Assembly: GCA_019187495.1 (NCBI GenBank)
Contig: JABAQN010000021.1
Location: 1-64,000 of the forward strand
DNA length: 64,000 bases
Direction of reading: 5' to 3'
Origin: Steroidobacteraceae bacterium
GTDB lineage: Bacteria; Pseudomonadota; Gammaproteobacteria; Steroidobacterales; Steroidobacteraceae
The translations under genes and the position numbers were made by a program. The notes beneath the pieces were generated by a model that was not told where the DNA came from, did not search any database, and saw only the letters and a program-made list of their open reading frames with translations. Numbering within the stretch: position 1 is the first letter of the stretch; each line of letters opens with the position of its first letter. Below, piece by piece: positions 52,319-64,000 of this stretch.

Positions 52319-53536
52319 GTGACGCCGGCGACGCTACCGCAGGAAGGTGAGTCGCTCGTCGCCCGCACGTTGCGGACGGGTTTCCCGCGGTTGCGCTTCC
52401 CCGCCGAACTCGAGCGCGAGTTCGTCACCGAATACCGTGCCTCGCGCCGCCACCTCGTGCGCATCGGCGTCTGCCTCGCGCTCGCGACCATCATCGGGCT
52501 CGCGATCCTCGATCGTTGGCTGCTCGGCGCCGATGCGCACGGTGTGCCGGACGCGATCCGCTTCGGCGTGCACATCCCGCTCGTCTCGATCGCCATCGTG
52601 CTCACGACGCAGCGCCTCTATCGCTGGTACTGGCCGTTCGTGCATTTGTTCGCGCCCCTCTACGGGCTCGCGACGGTGCTGCTCGCGGTCCATGCGGAAG
52701 GCACGCTGACCTCGTACATCTACGCGCGGCTCATCATCGCGATCTTCTTTTTCTACTTCATGCTCGGGCTGTCGTTCACGGCGGCGCTGCGCACCAACAT
52801 CGTGACGCTCGCCGGTTTCGTGATCGCCGCCGTCGCGACCGGGCTGTCGGCGCAATCGGCGATCTACCTGTCGTTCCTGTTCGTCTGCGCGAACCTCTAC
52901 GCGGGCGCCGGCTGCTACTGGCTCGAGCGCGCCAATCGCGTCGCGTTCCTCGACCGCAGGCTGCTGAACGAAGTGGCGACCCACGACGGCCTCACGGGGC
53001 TCCTGAACCGCTCGGCGCTCGAGGGCGGGATCCACCGCATCTGGCAGCAGGCGATCCGCGACGGCGTCGTCGTCACGGTCGTGATGATCGATATCGACCA
53101 CTTCAAGGCCTACAACGACCGCTACGGCCACCAGGCCGGGGATGCGTGCCTGCGGGATGTCGCGCGCGCGATCCGCCGCGCGGCGGGCTCGCGCCCGAGC
53201 GACTGTGTCGCGCGTTACGGCGGCGAGGAAATGATCGCGGTGCTGCCCGGCGCGGACCGGGCGGGTGGCGAGCAGGTGGCGCGCGCCATGCTCGCCGAAG
53301 TGGCGGCGCTCGCGATTTCGCATGATCGCTCGCTGACGCAGCCGCATGTCACGGTGAGCATCGGCGTCGCCACGATGGTGCCGCAGCGGGGCTCCTCGCA
53401 CGATCGCGTAGTCAGGATCGCCGACCGCGCGCTCTACATCGCGAAAGAGCAGGGGCGCAATCGCCACGCCGTGCTCGATGAAAGCGACTTCGGCGAGGCG
53501 ACTTCGGTGCTGACCGCACGAGAGCTCAGAGCTTAG
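52319..53536 (+). CDS. Membrane diguanylate cyclase (GGDEF)
   Basis: 405 aa. Residues about 45-200 contain six membrane helices without a recognisable named sensor domain. A GGDEF domain follows (about 225-390): DGLTGLLNRSALEGG, MIDIDHFKAYNDRYGHQAGD, and the active-site RYGGEEMIAVLPG (GGEEM, catalytically competent form). The expected product is cyclic di-GMP. The inhibitory RxxD five residues before the A-site is not seen (AGSRPSDCVARYGGEE), so product inhibition at this site may be absent. It starts at GTG 52319. Its last codons are part of an inverted repeat that bounds the restriction island. Confidence 0.9.
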   Translation: MTPATLPQEGESLVARTLRTGFPRLRFPAELEREFVTEYRASRRHLVRIGVCLALATIIGLAILDRWLLGADAHGVPDAIRFGVHIPLVSIAIVLTTQRLYRWYWPFVHLFAPLYGLATVLLAVHAEGTLTSYIYARLIIAIFFFYFMLGLSFTAALRTNIVTLAGFVIAAVATGLSAQSAIYLSFLFVCANLYAGAGCYWLERANRVAFLDRRLLNEVATHDGLTGLLNRSALEGGIHRIWQQAIRDGVVVTVVMIDIDHFKAYNDRYGHQAGDACLRDVARAIRRAAGSRPSDCVARYGGEEMIAVLPGADRAGGEQVARAMLAEVAALAISHDRSLTQPHVTVSIGVATMVPQRGSSHDRVVRIADRALYIAKEQGRNRHAVLDESDFGEATSVLTARELRA

Positions 53537-53544
53537 AGCCAGAG
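53522..53544 (+). repeat. Left copy of inverted repeat flanking the restriction island
   Basis: A 23-bp sequence beginning GAGCTCAGAGC, lying over the last codons of the GGDEF gene. Its reverse complement matches 58525-58547 at 20 of 23 positions. Internally it is made of degenerate 7-bp steps of the type AGAGCTC/AGAGCTT/AGAGCC, as in short interspersed repeats. Confidence 0.6.
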
Positions 53545-53630
53545 GCGTGAGCCCTTCGCGCGAGGTGTGGACAGCGCCTCGACGGCGATGTCGCCGGTCG
53601 CAGCAGGCGGTTTTTCCATGCGCAAGCCAG

Positions 53631-54353
53631 TCACGGCCACGCCCGCCACGATTCCGCCCTTAGCGGCAATTCGTTCAGCTCCGCCCTGGCTTCGCGCCAC
53701 GTCGGCCAGTGCTGGTTCAGAAGAGCGAGGAACCGTGCGCTGTGAGTGGGTGCAATCAGGTGCAACATTTCGTGGACGATCACGTATTCGACCAGGTCTT
53801 TGGGTTTTTTCACCAGTTCGGTGTTCAGGCGAATATTCCGCGCCCTGTGATTGCAGCCACCCCACCTGGTCTTCATGCGCTGGAGGAAATAGCCGGCCAC
53901 CTCCACACCGAGCTTCGACTCCCATTTCCGGATGATTGCAGGCACCACCGCATGCAGCAGCGACTTGTGCCACCCGTGAATCACCTCGGCACGTTTCGCT
54001 GCGTCGCTACCGGGGCGGACGGTGAGTGTGATTCTGCGATGGCCGAGCCGGACGGAGGGCTTCGCGTCTTCCGTCCGCACAGAGAGCAGATAGCGCCTTC
54101 CCCACAGGTAATGACTCTCGCGTTCCACGAACTGCCGGGGTTCTTCTCTCGCCTGCCCGCGCAGCAAGGCCTGCTGCTTGCGTATCCAGCCGAGCCTCGA
54201 CACCGCATACGCCCGGGCCACTTCGGGGCGCGTGCCTGCCGGCGCAACCAGGGTGACCCATCCAGCCGGTGGGTGCACGGACAGGTGGACGTGCTTGACG
54301 TTCTTGCGCATGACCGCAATGGCAATCTCGCCCAGCCGGATCGTCTCGCTCAT
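53631..54353 (-). CDS. YgjP-like (DUF45/M48-type) metallopeptidase of the restriction locus
   Basis: 240 aa. The zinc-binding motif is HEMLH (194-198) with a third ligand His204 (APTHSARF), and the family signature [20 protein letters not shown] precedes it. These YgjP-like predicted metalloproteases are very often the last gene of type I restriction operons. Here the start overlaps the hsdR stop (ATGA), so the two are co-translated. The role in restriction is unknown; proteolytic control of HsdR is a reasonable guess. Base composition is slightly less GC-rich than that of the flanking genes. Confidence 0.88.
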   Translation of the reverse strand: MSETIRLGEIAIAVMRKNVKHVHLSVHPPAGWVTLVAPAGTRPEVARAYAVSRLGWIRKQQALLRGQAREEPRQFVERESHYLWGRRYLLSVRTEDAKPSVRLGHRRITLTVRPGSDAAKRAEVIHGWHKSLLHAVVPAIIRKWESKLGVEVAGYFLQRMKTRWGGCNHRARNIRLNTELVKKPKDLVEYVIVHEMLHLIAPTHSARFLALLNQHWPTWREARAELNELPLRAESWRAWP

Positions 54354-57300
54354 TCGTACCCCGGTTGGTGCTTGACGAGATCGAAGAGCGCCAGCGTCGC
54401 CTCCCGGTTGCGATCGAGCAATGGAAAGAGCGCGTTGAGCACCTGCGCTTCGCGTGCCTGGTCGCCCTTCCAGCCGGCTGGCGCCCGCTCGCGCATCGTG
54501 CGGTCGATCTCGAGGGCGAGCGCGAGCCGCTTTTCGTCCGCCGCCGCGTCCGGCTCGGTGACGCCAGCCGGCAAGGCTCCGGCCGCCAGGATCCGCGGCA
54601 GATTGTTGTAGATCACCGTGGCCGCATGCTTGCCATGCAAGGCCGCCGGAATGCCGGCCTCGGGGTGCTTCGCCGCCAGCCGCTTCACCAGCGCCTCGGC
54701 CTTGCGCAGGAACTCCTCGTAGGCCGCGGTGTCGTCCCGGCTCTGGCGGATCAGGTCGTCCAGCAGCAGCGACATCTGCTCATAGAAGCGCGGATCGGTC
54801 AGCTGCTCACGGATGATGGTCTTGCGGACGTTGTTGATGATGCCTTCGGCGATCGCGTTGCGCGAGAGCTTGCCCTTCTCGTTCAGCTTGCGGGCGATGG
54901 CGTCGTGGATGCCGGTCTCGATGATGAGCTCAGTCAGCGACAGGTCGCCGAGCTGGCCCAGCCCCGTCGCCGCATCGGCCTGGATGTAGGTGTTGATGAG
55001 GTGGCGCATGTCCGCCTCGTAGGGCTTGATGTCCAGTTCTTCGCCCGAGTGCCTCTTGATGGCGGCACGGATGTCGGTGTGGAATTCCACGTCCTTGCGT
55101 AGCGCGTCCGCCGCAGCGTCGGAGTAGCCGGCCTCGGCGAGGTTCTGGGCCAGCCCGGCGTACGCGCGCGCGAGCAGCGCGACGGCCTTGTAGTACGACA
55201 CCCGCAATGGCTCAGTCTCGTTCAGCGCACTGGAGTTGGCGGCGTCGCCGCAGAAGTAGTGCAGGTACTGCTCCACGTCGCGCGGCAGCGGCACGGGATC
55301 GCACAGATAGCGCAGCGCCTCGCGCGCCTCGTCGAGTTTCTTTCTTCCTTCGACGAGCCAGCCTTTCAGACGAATATTGTTATCCGCATCGCCACCCGCA
55401 TCGATGTCCAGCTCGTCCGAGCTGTAGACCGCGATGGCCTCCTGCACGTCACCGAACAGCTCCTTGAAGTCCACGATGTGCCCGTAGTCCTTGTCGGCGC
55501 CATCGAGGCGGTTGGTGCGGCAGATGGCCTGGAACAGGTTGTGGTCGCGCAGCTCGTTGTCGAGGTAGATGCAAGTGCAGCTCGGGGCGTCGAACCCGGT
55601 GAGCAGCTTGCTCACCACGATCAGCAGTTTGAGATTGGCCGGTTCCTCGATGAAGCGGCGCTTGGCCTCGTCCTCGTACTGCTTCGTGGTCTGGCCATAC
55701 TTCAGGACATGCTGCGTGTAGGTGTCGAACTTGTAACGCTCGTCGCTGTTCGGCGGCTCGCGGGAGATCGCGTTGTGGTTCGGCTCGTAAGACGTGACGA
55801 TCCCGCAGTACCGGCCGAATGGCGTGTTCTGGAACAGGCGGTAGTAGTGGCAGGCGTCGTAGATCGAGGCGGCCACCAGGATCGCCGTACCGCGGTCGTT
55901 GTTCAGGCGCGGTTTGAGCGAGAAATCCTCGATGATGCTGGCGATGATGCGCTGCTTGCGCTCGCCGGCGCTCATGAGCTCTTCCATCGTCGCCCAGCGC
56001 TTGCGCAGCACCGACTTCTGGAAGTTGTTGAGGCTTCGCGTCTTGTGCTCGAACCAGTTGTCGATGGCCGCCTGCGAGGTCAGCCGCTGCGGCACGTCGC
56101 GGGCCTCGTATTTGAGGTCGAGGATGACGCCGTCGGCCACACCCTCATGGAACTTGTAGGTGTGGATGTAGGTGCCGAAGACGTCGCGCGTCATCGGCTT
56201 GTCCTTGCGCAGCAGCGGCGTACCGGTGAACCCGACGAAGATGGCGCTCGAAAGCCAGCGCTTCATTTGCCGATTCATGTCGCCGCCCTGGGTGCGGTGG
56301 CACTCGTCGACGAACACATGGAAGCGCCCCTGCACGGGCGGCGGCGGGCCGTCCAGGTCGGCCGGGTCGAACTTGTGGACCAGCGCGCACAACAGGCGCG
56401 GCGTGGCGGCATCGAGCTTCTCCACGAACTCGCGCCGCGAGGTAATGCGCGGCGAGGGCGAGTCGGCGCCGATGACGCCGGCGTTCTGCATCACGCCCTC
56501 GATCTGCTTGTCCAGCTCGTCGCGATCGGTGACAACGAGGATGCGGGCGTCGGGGTCGTGCTCCAGCAGCCACTTGGCGATCAGCACCCTCAGGATGCTC
56601 TTGCCGCTGCCCTGCGTGTGCCAGATCACGCCGCCTTCGCGCCTGGCGATGCGCTCCTGCGCCGCCTTCACGCCGAAGAACTGGTGCGGGCGCGGAACCT
56701 TTTTCTGCCCGGCGTCGAAGAGGATGAAGTGGCGGATGAGATCCAGCAGGCGTGTCTTGTTGCACAATTGCGCGAGCGGCCGATCGAGCAGCGCCCCGGC
56801 TACGGGCGCGACGCCCGCGGCAGGCGGATCCTCGTCATTCCACGCGACGAAGAACTGCTCCGGTGTGCCGGTCGTACCGTAGCGCAGCCCCTGTGAATCG
56901 CTGCCCGCCAGCAGCAGTTGCACGGTGCTGAAGAAGCCCTTGTTGAAGATCTCTTCCTGGTTGGTGATGAGCTGGCGCACGCCGTCGGCCACCTCCACCG
57001 AGCTGCGCTTCAGTTCGATCACGGCGAGGGCGAGGCCGTTGAGATAGAGCACGATATCGGGCCGCCGCTGGTAGCCGCCCTTGAGCGTCACCTCTTCGGC
57101 CAGCGCGAAGTCGTTCCGATCCGGGCGCTCCCAGTCGACCAGGCGCACCGTCTCGTGCGCCTGCCCCGCCGCAATCTGCACCGGCACGCCGTAGCGCAGC
57201 AGCTGGTAAGTGCGCAGGTTCGCCTGATAGAGCGTGATGCCGGTGGCATCGGCCGCCGTCTCCAACTTCTGCAATGCGGCCGCTATGTGAGCGGACGAGT

Positions 57301-57475
57301 AGCCGCGATTGGTGAGGTTCTCGCGCAGCAGCGCCGTCTCGATGGGACGGTTGCCCTCGCGGGTGCTCCAGTCGCCGAGATAGCGATACCCGAGGCAATC
57401 CGGCTGCGCCGTGTCGGTGAACAGCGCGACGACGCGGTTCTGCGTGCGGCGTTCGGAGCGGGGTCGCGCCGTCAT
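54350..57475 (-). CDS. hsdR: Type I restriction endonuclease subunit R
   Basis: 1041 aa, complete. The N-terminal nuclease has the PD-(D/E)xK core: Asp140 in [11 protein letters not shown] and Glu154-x-Lys156 in AVIELKRSS. The SF2 motor follows with Walker A TQGSGKS (287-293), the DECH box (390-393) and motif [11 protein letters not shown]; the helicase second half has [20 protein letters not shown] and QAICRTNRL. The C-terminal helical region that contacts HsdM is present. All catalytic residues are intact, yet hsdM is broken and hsdS is missing nearby, so it cannot form a standard R2M2S complex from this locus alone. Confidence 0.95.
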   Translation of the reverse strand: MTARPRSERRTQNRVVALFTDTAQPDCLGYRYLGDWSTREGNRPIETALLRENLTNRGYSSAHIAAALQKLETAADATGITLYQANLRTYQLLRYGVPVQIAAGQAHETVRLVDWERPDRNDFALAEEVTLKGGYQRRPDIVLYLNGLALAVIELKRSSVEVADGVRQLITNQEEIFNKGFFSTVQLLLAGSDSQGLRYGTTGTPEQFFVAWNDEDPPAAGVAPVAGALLDRPLAQLCNKTRLLDLIRHFILFDAGQKKVPRPHQFFGVKAAQERIARREGGVIWHTQGSGKSILRVLIAKWLLEHDPDARILVVTDRDELDKQIEGVMQNAGVIGADSPSPRITSRREFVEKLDAATPRLLCALVHKFDPADLDGPPPPVQGRFHVFVDECHRTQGGDMNRQMKRWLSSAIFVGFTGTPLLRKDKPMTRDVFGTYIHTYKFHEGVADGVILDLKYEARDVPQRLTSQAAIDNWFEHKTRSLNNFQKSVLRKRWATMEELMSAGERKQRIIASIIEDFSLKPRLNNDRGTAILVAASIYDACHYYRLFQNTPFGRYCGIVTSYEPNHNAISREPPNSDERYKFDTYTQHVLKYGQTTKQYEDEAKRRFIEEPANLKLLIVVSKLLTGFDAPSCTCIYLDNELRDHNLFQAICRTNRLDGADKDYGHIVDFKELFGDVQEAIAVYSSDELDIDAGGDADNNIRLKGWLVEGRKKLDEAREALRYLCDPVPLPRDVEQYLHYFCGDAANSSALNETEPLRVSYYKAVALLARAYAGLAQNLAEAGYSDAAADALRKDVEFHTDIRAAIKRHSGEELDIKPYEADMRHLINTYIQADAATGLGQLGDLSLTELIIETGIHDAIARKLNEKGKLSRNAIAEGIINNVRKTIIREQLTDPRFYEQMSLLLDDLIRQSRDDTAAYEEFLRKAEALVKRLAAKHPEAGIPAALHGKHAATVIYNNLPRILAAGALPAGVTEPDAAADEKRLALALEIDRTMRERAPAGWKGDQAREAQVLNALFPLLDRNREATLALFDLVKHQPGYE

Positions 57476-58071
57476 GGCGTCCTGCCGGCCGCCTGCCGGA
57501 TGGCCAGACGTTGACGGCCGGCAGAGGTGATCCGGTACGTCTGCAGGCGGCTGGCGGGTTTCTCGGGAATCGTCATTTCGATCAGACCTTGTTCCAGCGC
57601 CGGACGCAGGTAGCTGGCTCGAAACGTCGGACGATGCTTCAAACCCAGGCGCTGCTGTATCACCGAAGGAGCAAGCGGTTGGCGATCCAGAAGCAGGAGC
57701 ACCTGATCGACTGGGTCGGTGACTGGGTCGGTGACTGGGTCGGTGACTGGGTCGGTGCCTTCAGGGCCGACCCGGCCGCGGATGATGTCGAGGTATCCCT
57801 TCGCAAAGGTGAAGTTGATCCACAAGCCCGTTTCCTCGTGCGTCAGCATAGGTTCCGGTACGCCAGCCGCGCGGCACGCGATCATCATGCGCTCGATGCC
57901 ACGCCCCCAGGCCTCGATGTCGCCCGCGCGGAAAAACACGTTCGCCAGGTCGGGGTTGAACGGATGCGAGGCGTGCTTCTGCTTCAGCTTCGCCACCGTC
58001 CACAAGGGCGGCAACTGTCCGGGGTTCCAGATCATCAGCTTGTCGTCATAGACGCTGATCTGCACGGGCAC
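57472..58071 (-). pseudogene. 3' part of a RecG/AlbA-type ATP-binding transcription regulator gene, joined to hsdM by a deletion
   Basis: The frame starts abruptly at the hsdM junction (GTG 58071) with PVQISVYDDKLMIWNPGQLP and AWGRGIERMMIACRAAGVPE, which are the C-terminal ATPase-like region of the RecG-C/AlbA_2 group of regulators; such proteins normally have 250-300 residues before this point. After a run of TDPV repeats comes a winged-helix end ([20 protein letters not shown]). The AlbA-2 domain and most of the ATP-binding domain are missing. These genes are frequently found in type I restriction loci, so the full gene once stood between hsdM/hsdS and hsdR. The 3' end overlaps the hsdR start (ATGA). 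Confidence 0.72.
57709..57756 (-). repeat. Four 12-bp tandem repeats coding TDPV
   Basis: Four perfect copies of GACTGGGTCGGT on the plus strand, which encode the TDPV blocks on the minus strand. Twelve base pairs is a multiple of three, so copy-number changes alter linker length, not frame. Confidence 0.92.
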
Positions 58072-58424
58072 AGGCGATCCACCATCGCCTGACCTTCCCC
58101 GAGCTTGTTCGGATCGTTGAAGTCGGGGAAGTCGCTGCGGGCGAGGCGCGCGTTGGCGTCGATCAGCGGCTGGATGATCTGCGTGTTGATCTTGTCGCCG
58201 ATGTCGGGCTTGCCCTTGAGCGCGACCATGTCGGCGAAGCTCGCTCCCCTGGGAATCGCGACCGGCGGGGCGAAGGCATCGCTCGCGCCGTATTTGTCGC
58301 TGATGTACTTGATGAACAGCATGAACAGGACGTAGTCCTTGTACTGGCTGGCATCCATGCCGCCGCGCAGTTCATCGCACGAGGCCCAGAGGGAGGAATA
58401 GAGGTCGGATTTCTTGAGAGCCAT
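58035..58424 (-). pseudogene. hsdM: hsdM (type I methyltransferase), truncated after the N-terminal domain
   Basis: The first 118 codons are a normal HsdM N-terminal domain: SDLYSSLWASCDELRGGMDA, YVLFMLFIKYISDKYG, and DPNKLGEGQAMVDRL. Full HsdM is about 500 or more residues with the SAM-binding and NPPY motifs, all absent. After Leu118 the sequence passes directly into the coding DNA of the next remnant in a different frame, giving 11 junk residues (CPCRSASMTTS) and a stop at 58035. A deletion has therefore removed most of hsdM, all of hsdS (if it was here) and the beginning of the next gene. AGGACTCC before the ATG and the start are intact. Confidence 0.85.
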
Positions 58425-58524
58425 GGAGTCCTGTCGCGGAGATCTACGCCGGGAGCGAGTGCCGGCCGCCAGTTTGCACTCCGGATTCCCGGCCGGGGAA
58501 GACCAGAGCGGCGGGATGGCGCTT

Positions 58525-58547
58525 CTCCGGCTCCAGGCTCTGAGCTC
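58525..58547 (-). repeat. Right copy of inverted repeat flanking the restriction island
   Basis: The 23-bp reverse-complement partner of 53522-53544 (20/23 identical), located in the non-coding space between hsdM and the isoaspartyl peptidase gene. The adjoining sequence to about 58500 is hairpin-rich (CCGGCCGGGG) and looks like a dispersed repeat rather than a gene. Confidence 0.6.
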
Positions 58548-58553
58548 CGATCT

Positions 58554-63396
<4,843 letters not shown>

Positions 63397-63399
63397 ACG

Positions 63400-63774
63400 A
63401 TGGCCGAAGGCGCACCCGGCCCCGATGCGCTCACGCGCGCGATCGACCTGCTGAAGATCGACACGGCCCGCCGGCACATCTTCCTGTGCGTCGGCGGCAA
63501 GTGCGCCGACCCAAAGGTGCAGCAGTCGACCTGGCAGTTTCTCAAGCGGCGGCTCAGGGAACTCGGCCTCACCGATACGCCGAACGGCGTCCTGCGCACC
63601 AAGGCCGATTGCCTGCGCATCTGCACCGACGGGCCGATCGCGGTCGTGTACCCGGAAGGCGTCTGGTACCGGAACTGCACGGCCGGGAATCTCGAATCGA
63701 TCATCCAGGAGCACCTGATCGGCGGGCGGATCGTCGAGCGGCTGCGCATCGCGGTGACCGGCGAGTCCGCGTAG
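63400..63774 (+). CDS. Thioredoxin-like [2Fe-2S] ferredoxin
   Basis: 124 aa. The cluster ligands Cys30 and Cys35 ([11 protein letters not shown]) and Cys71 and Cys75 ([19 protein letters not shown]) match the thioredoxin-fold ferredoxins related to NuoE. The ending [20 protein letters not shown] is typical of the family. It begins 3 bp after the PII stop and so should be co-expressed with it. The acceptor or donor is unknown. Confidence 0.88.
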   Translation: MAEGAPGPDALTRAIDLLKIDTARRHIFLCVGGKCADPKVQQSTWQFLKRRLRELGLTDTPNGVLRTKADCLRICTDGPIAVVYPEGVWYRNCTAGNLESIIQEHLIGGRIVERLRIAVTGESA

Positions 63775-63783
63775 ACTGCCGCC

Positions 63784-64000
63784 ATGGCTGATGCGACAAC
63801 TCGCGCCGTCGTCATCCACGAGACCGGTGGCCCCGAAGTGCTGCGCTTCGAATCGGTCGCCCTGCCGCCGCCCGCCACCGGCGAGGTGCAGGTGCGGCAC
63901 ACGGCGATCGGGCTCAATTTCATCGACGTCTACGATCGCACCGGGCTCTATCCCGTCGCCCTGCCGGCGGTACCGGGCCGCGAGGCCGCCGGCGTCGTCA
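63784..64000 (+). CDS. NADPH:quinone oxidoreductase (zeta-crystallin type), partial
   Basis: First 72 codons of a medium-chain dehydrogenase/reductase without zinc: AVVIHETGGPEVLRFESVAL, EVQVRHTAIGLNFIDVYDR, TGLYPVALPAVPGREAAGVV, all typical of QorA. The rest lies beyond the right edge. It begins 9 bp after the ferredoxin stop, so it is probably part of the same transcript. Confidence 0.9.
   Translation, partial: MADATTRAVVIHETGGPEVLRFESVALPPPATGEVQVRHTAIGLNFIDVYDRTGLYPVALPAVPGREAAGVV

Noticed and set aside
57709-57756. 12-bp repeats considered as iterons or CRISPR-like
   Set aside because: They have no spacers, lie within coding sequence, and code the TDPV linker typical of this regulator family.

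Overview
This 64 kb window is chromosomal DNA from a high-GC proteobacterium, most likely a gammaproteobacterium. The pointers are a proteobacterial-type GshA, SlyX, a bifunctional PBP1b (mrcB), a FadI-like thiolase, split-subunit proton-translocating transhydrogenase (pntAA/pntAB/pntB), a PlpD-type patatin autotransporter and YceH. A more exact placement (for example Steroidobacterales/Nevskiales-like) is only a guess. Genes are packed tightly, with many ATGA or TGATG start/stop overlaps inside operons and unusually many tail-to-tail overlaps between convergent genes. No rRNA, tRNA, CRISPR array or complete insertion sequence was seen, and no stretch longer than about 210 bp lacks a gene.

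Layout. 1-2.65 kb: a MarR-controlled tripartite drug efflux operon (marR, outer-membrane lipoprotein, EmrA-like adaptor running off the edge) with two MarR boxes in front of it. 2.7-4.9 kb: a FixL/FixJ-like two-component pair with a MASE1 membrane sensor. 5.0-10.1 kb: PBP1b with a TPR lipoprotein that looks like its activator, then a PlpD-type outer-membrane phospholipase. 10.2-15.1 kb: slyX, a GST, a Tat-exported flavin oxidase, a shortened Mrr-type membrane protein, a YciI protein, an AbrB/Doc toxin-antitoxin pair and a metallo-beta-lactamase-fold hydrolase. 15.2-17.2 kb: NAD salvage (pncB-pncA). 17.2-25.7 kb: mostly small or poorly known genes, including a two-DTG aspartic protease, a MOSC protein, and a yceH / EF-hand membrane protein / lemA / lemA operon. 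25.7-29.1 kb: the pnt operon with a GNAT gene at its end. 29.2-37.6 kb: an HNH nuclease, a 5'-3' exonuclease, a DUF4097 protein, acetyl-CoA synthetase with a histone-like tail, nhaA and an acetyl-CoA hydrolase/transferase. 37.6-41.9 kb: cytochrome b561/YceI genes, an internally deleted S46 peptidase, and hemH. 42-46.3 kb: gabD, a dienelactone hydrolase and the homogentisate branch of tyrosine breakdown (hmgA and fumarylacetoacetase) behind a clear promoter/operator. 46.4-53.5 kb: thiolase, a MATE pump, gshA and a membrane diguanylate cyclase. 53.5-58.5 kb: a decayed type I restriction island (intact hsdR and YgjP-like protease; hsdM cut to 118 codons and fused to the remnant of another gene; no hsdS) bounded by an inverted repeat. 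58.5-64 kb: an isoaspartyl peptidase, an exported adamalysin-like metalloprotease, a ferredoxin reductase, and a nitrogen-regulated PII gene (sigma-54 promoter plus NtrC-like site) followed by a ferredoxin and a quinone reductase.

The most unusual observations are the lysine/arginine-rich tail on acetyl-CoA synthetase, two separate gene-internal deletions (S46 peptidase and hsdM), the inverted repeats around the restriction island, hendecad-repeat and beta-roll-like repeat proteins, and promoters that place the start site on the start codon (hmgA and the HNH gene).
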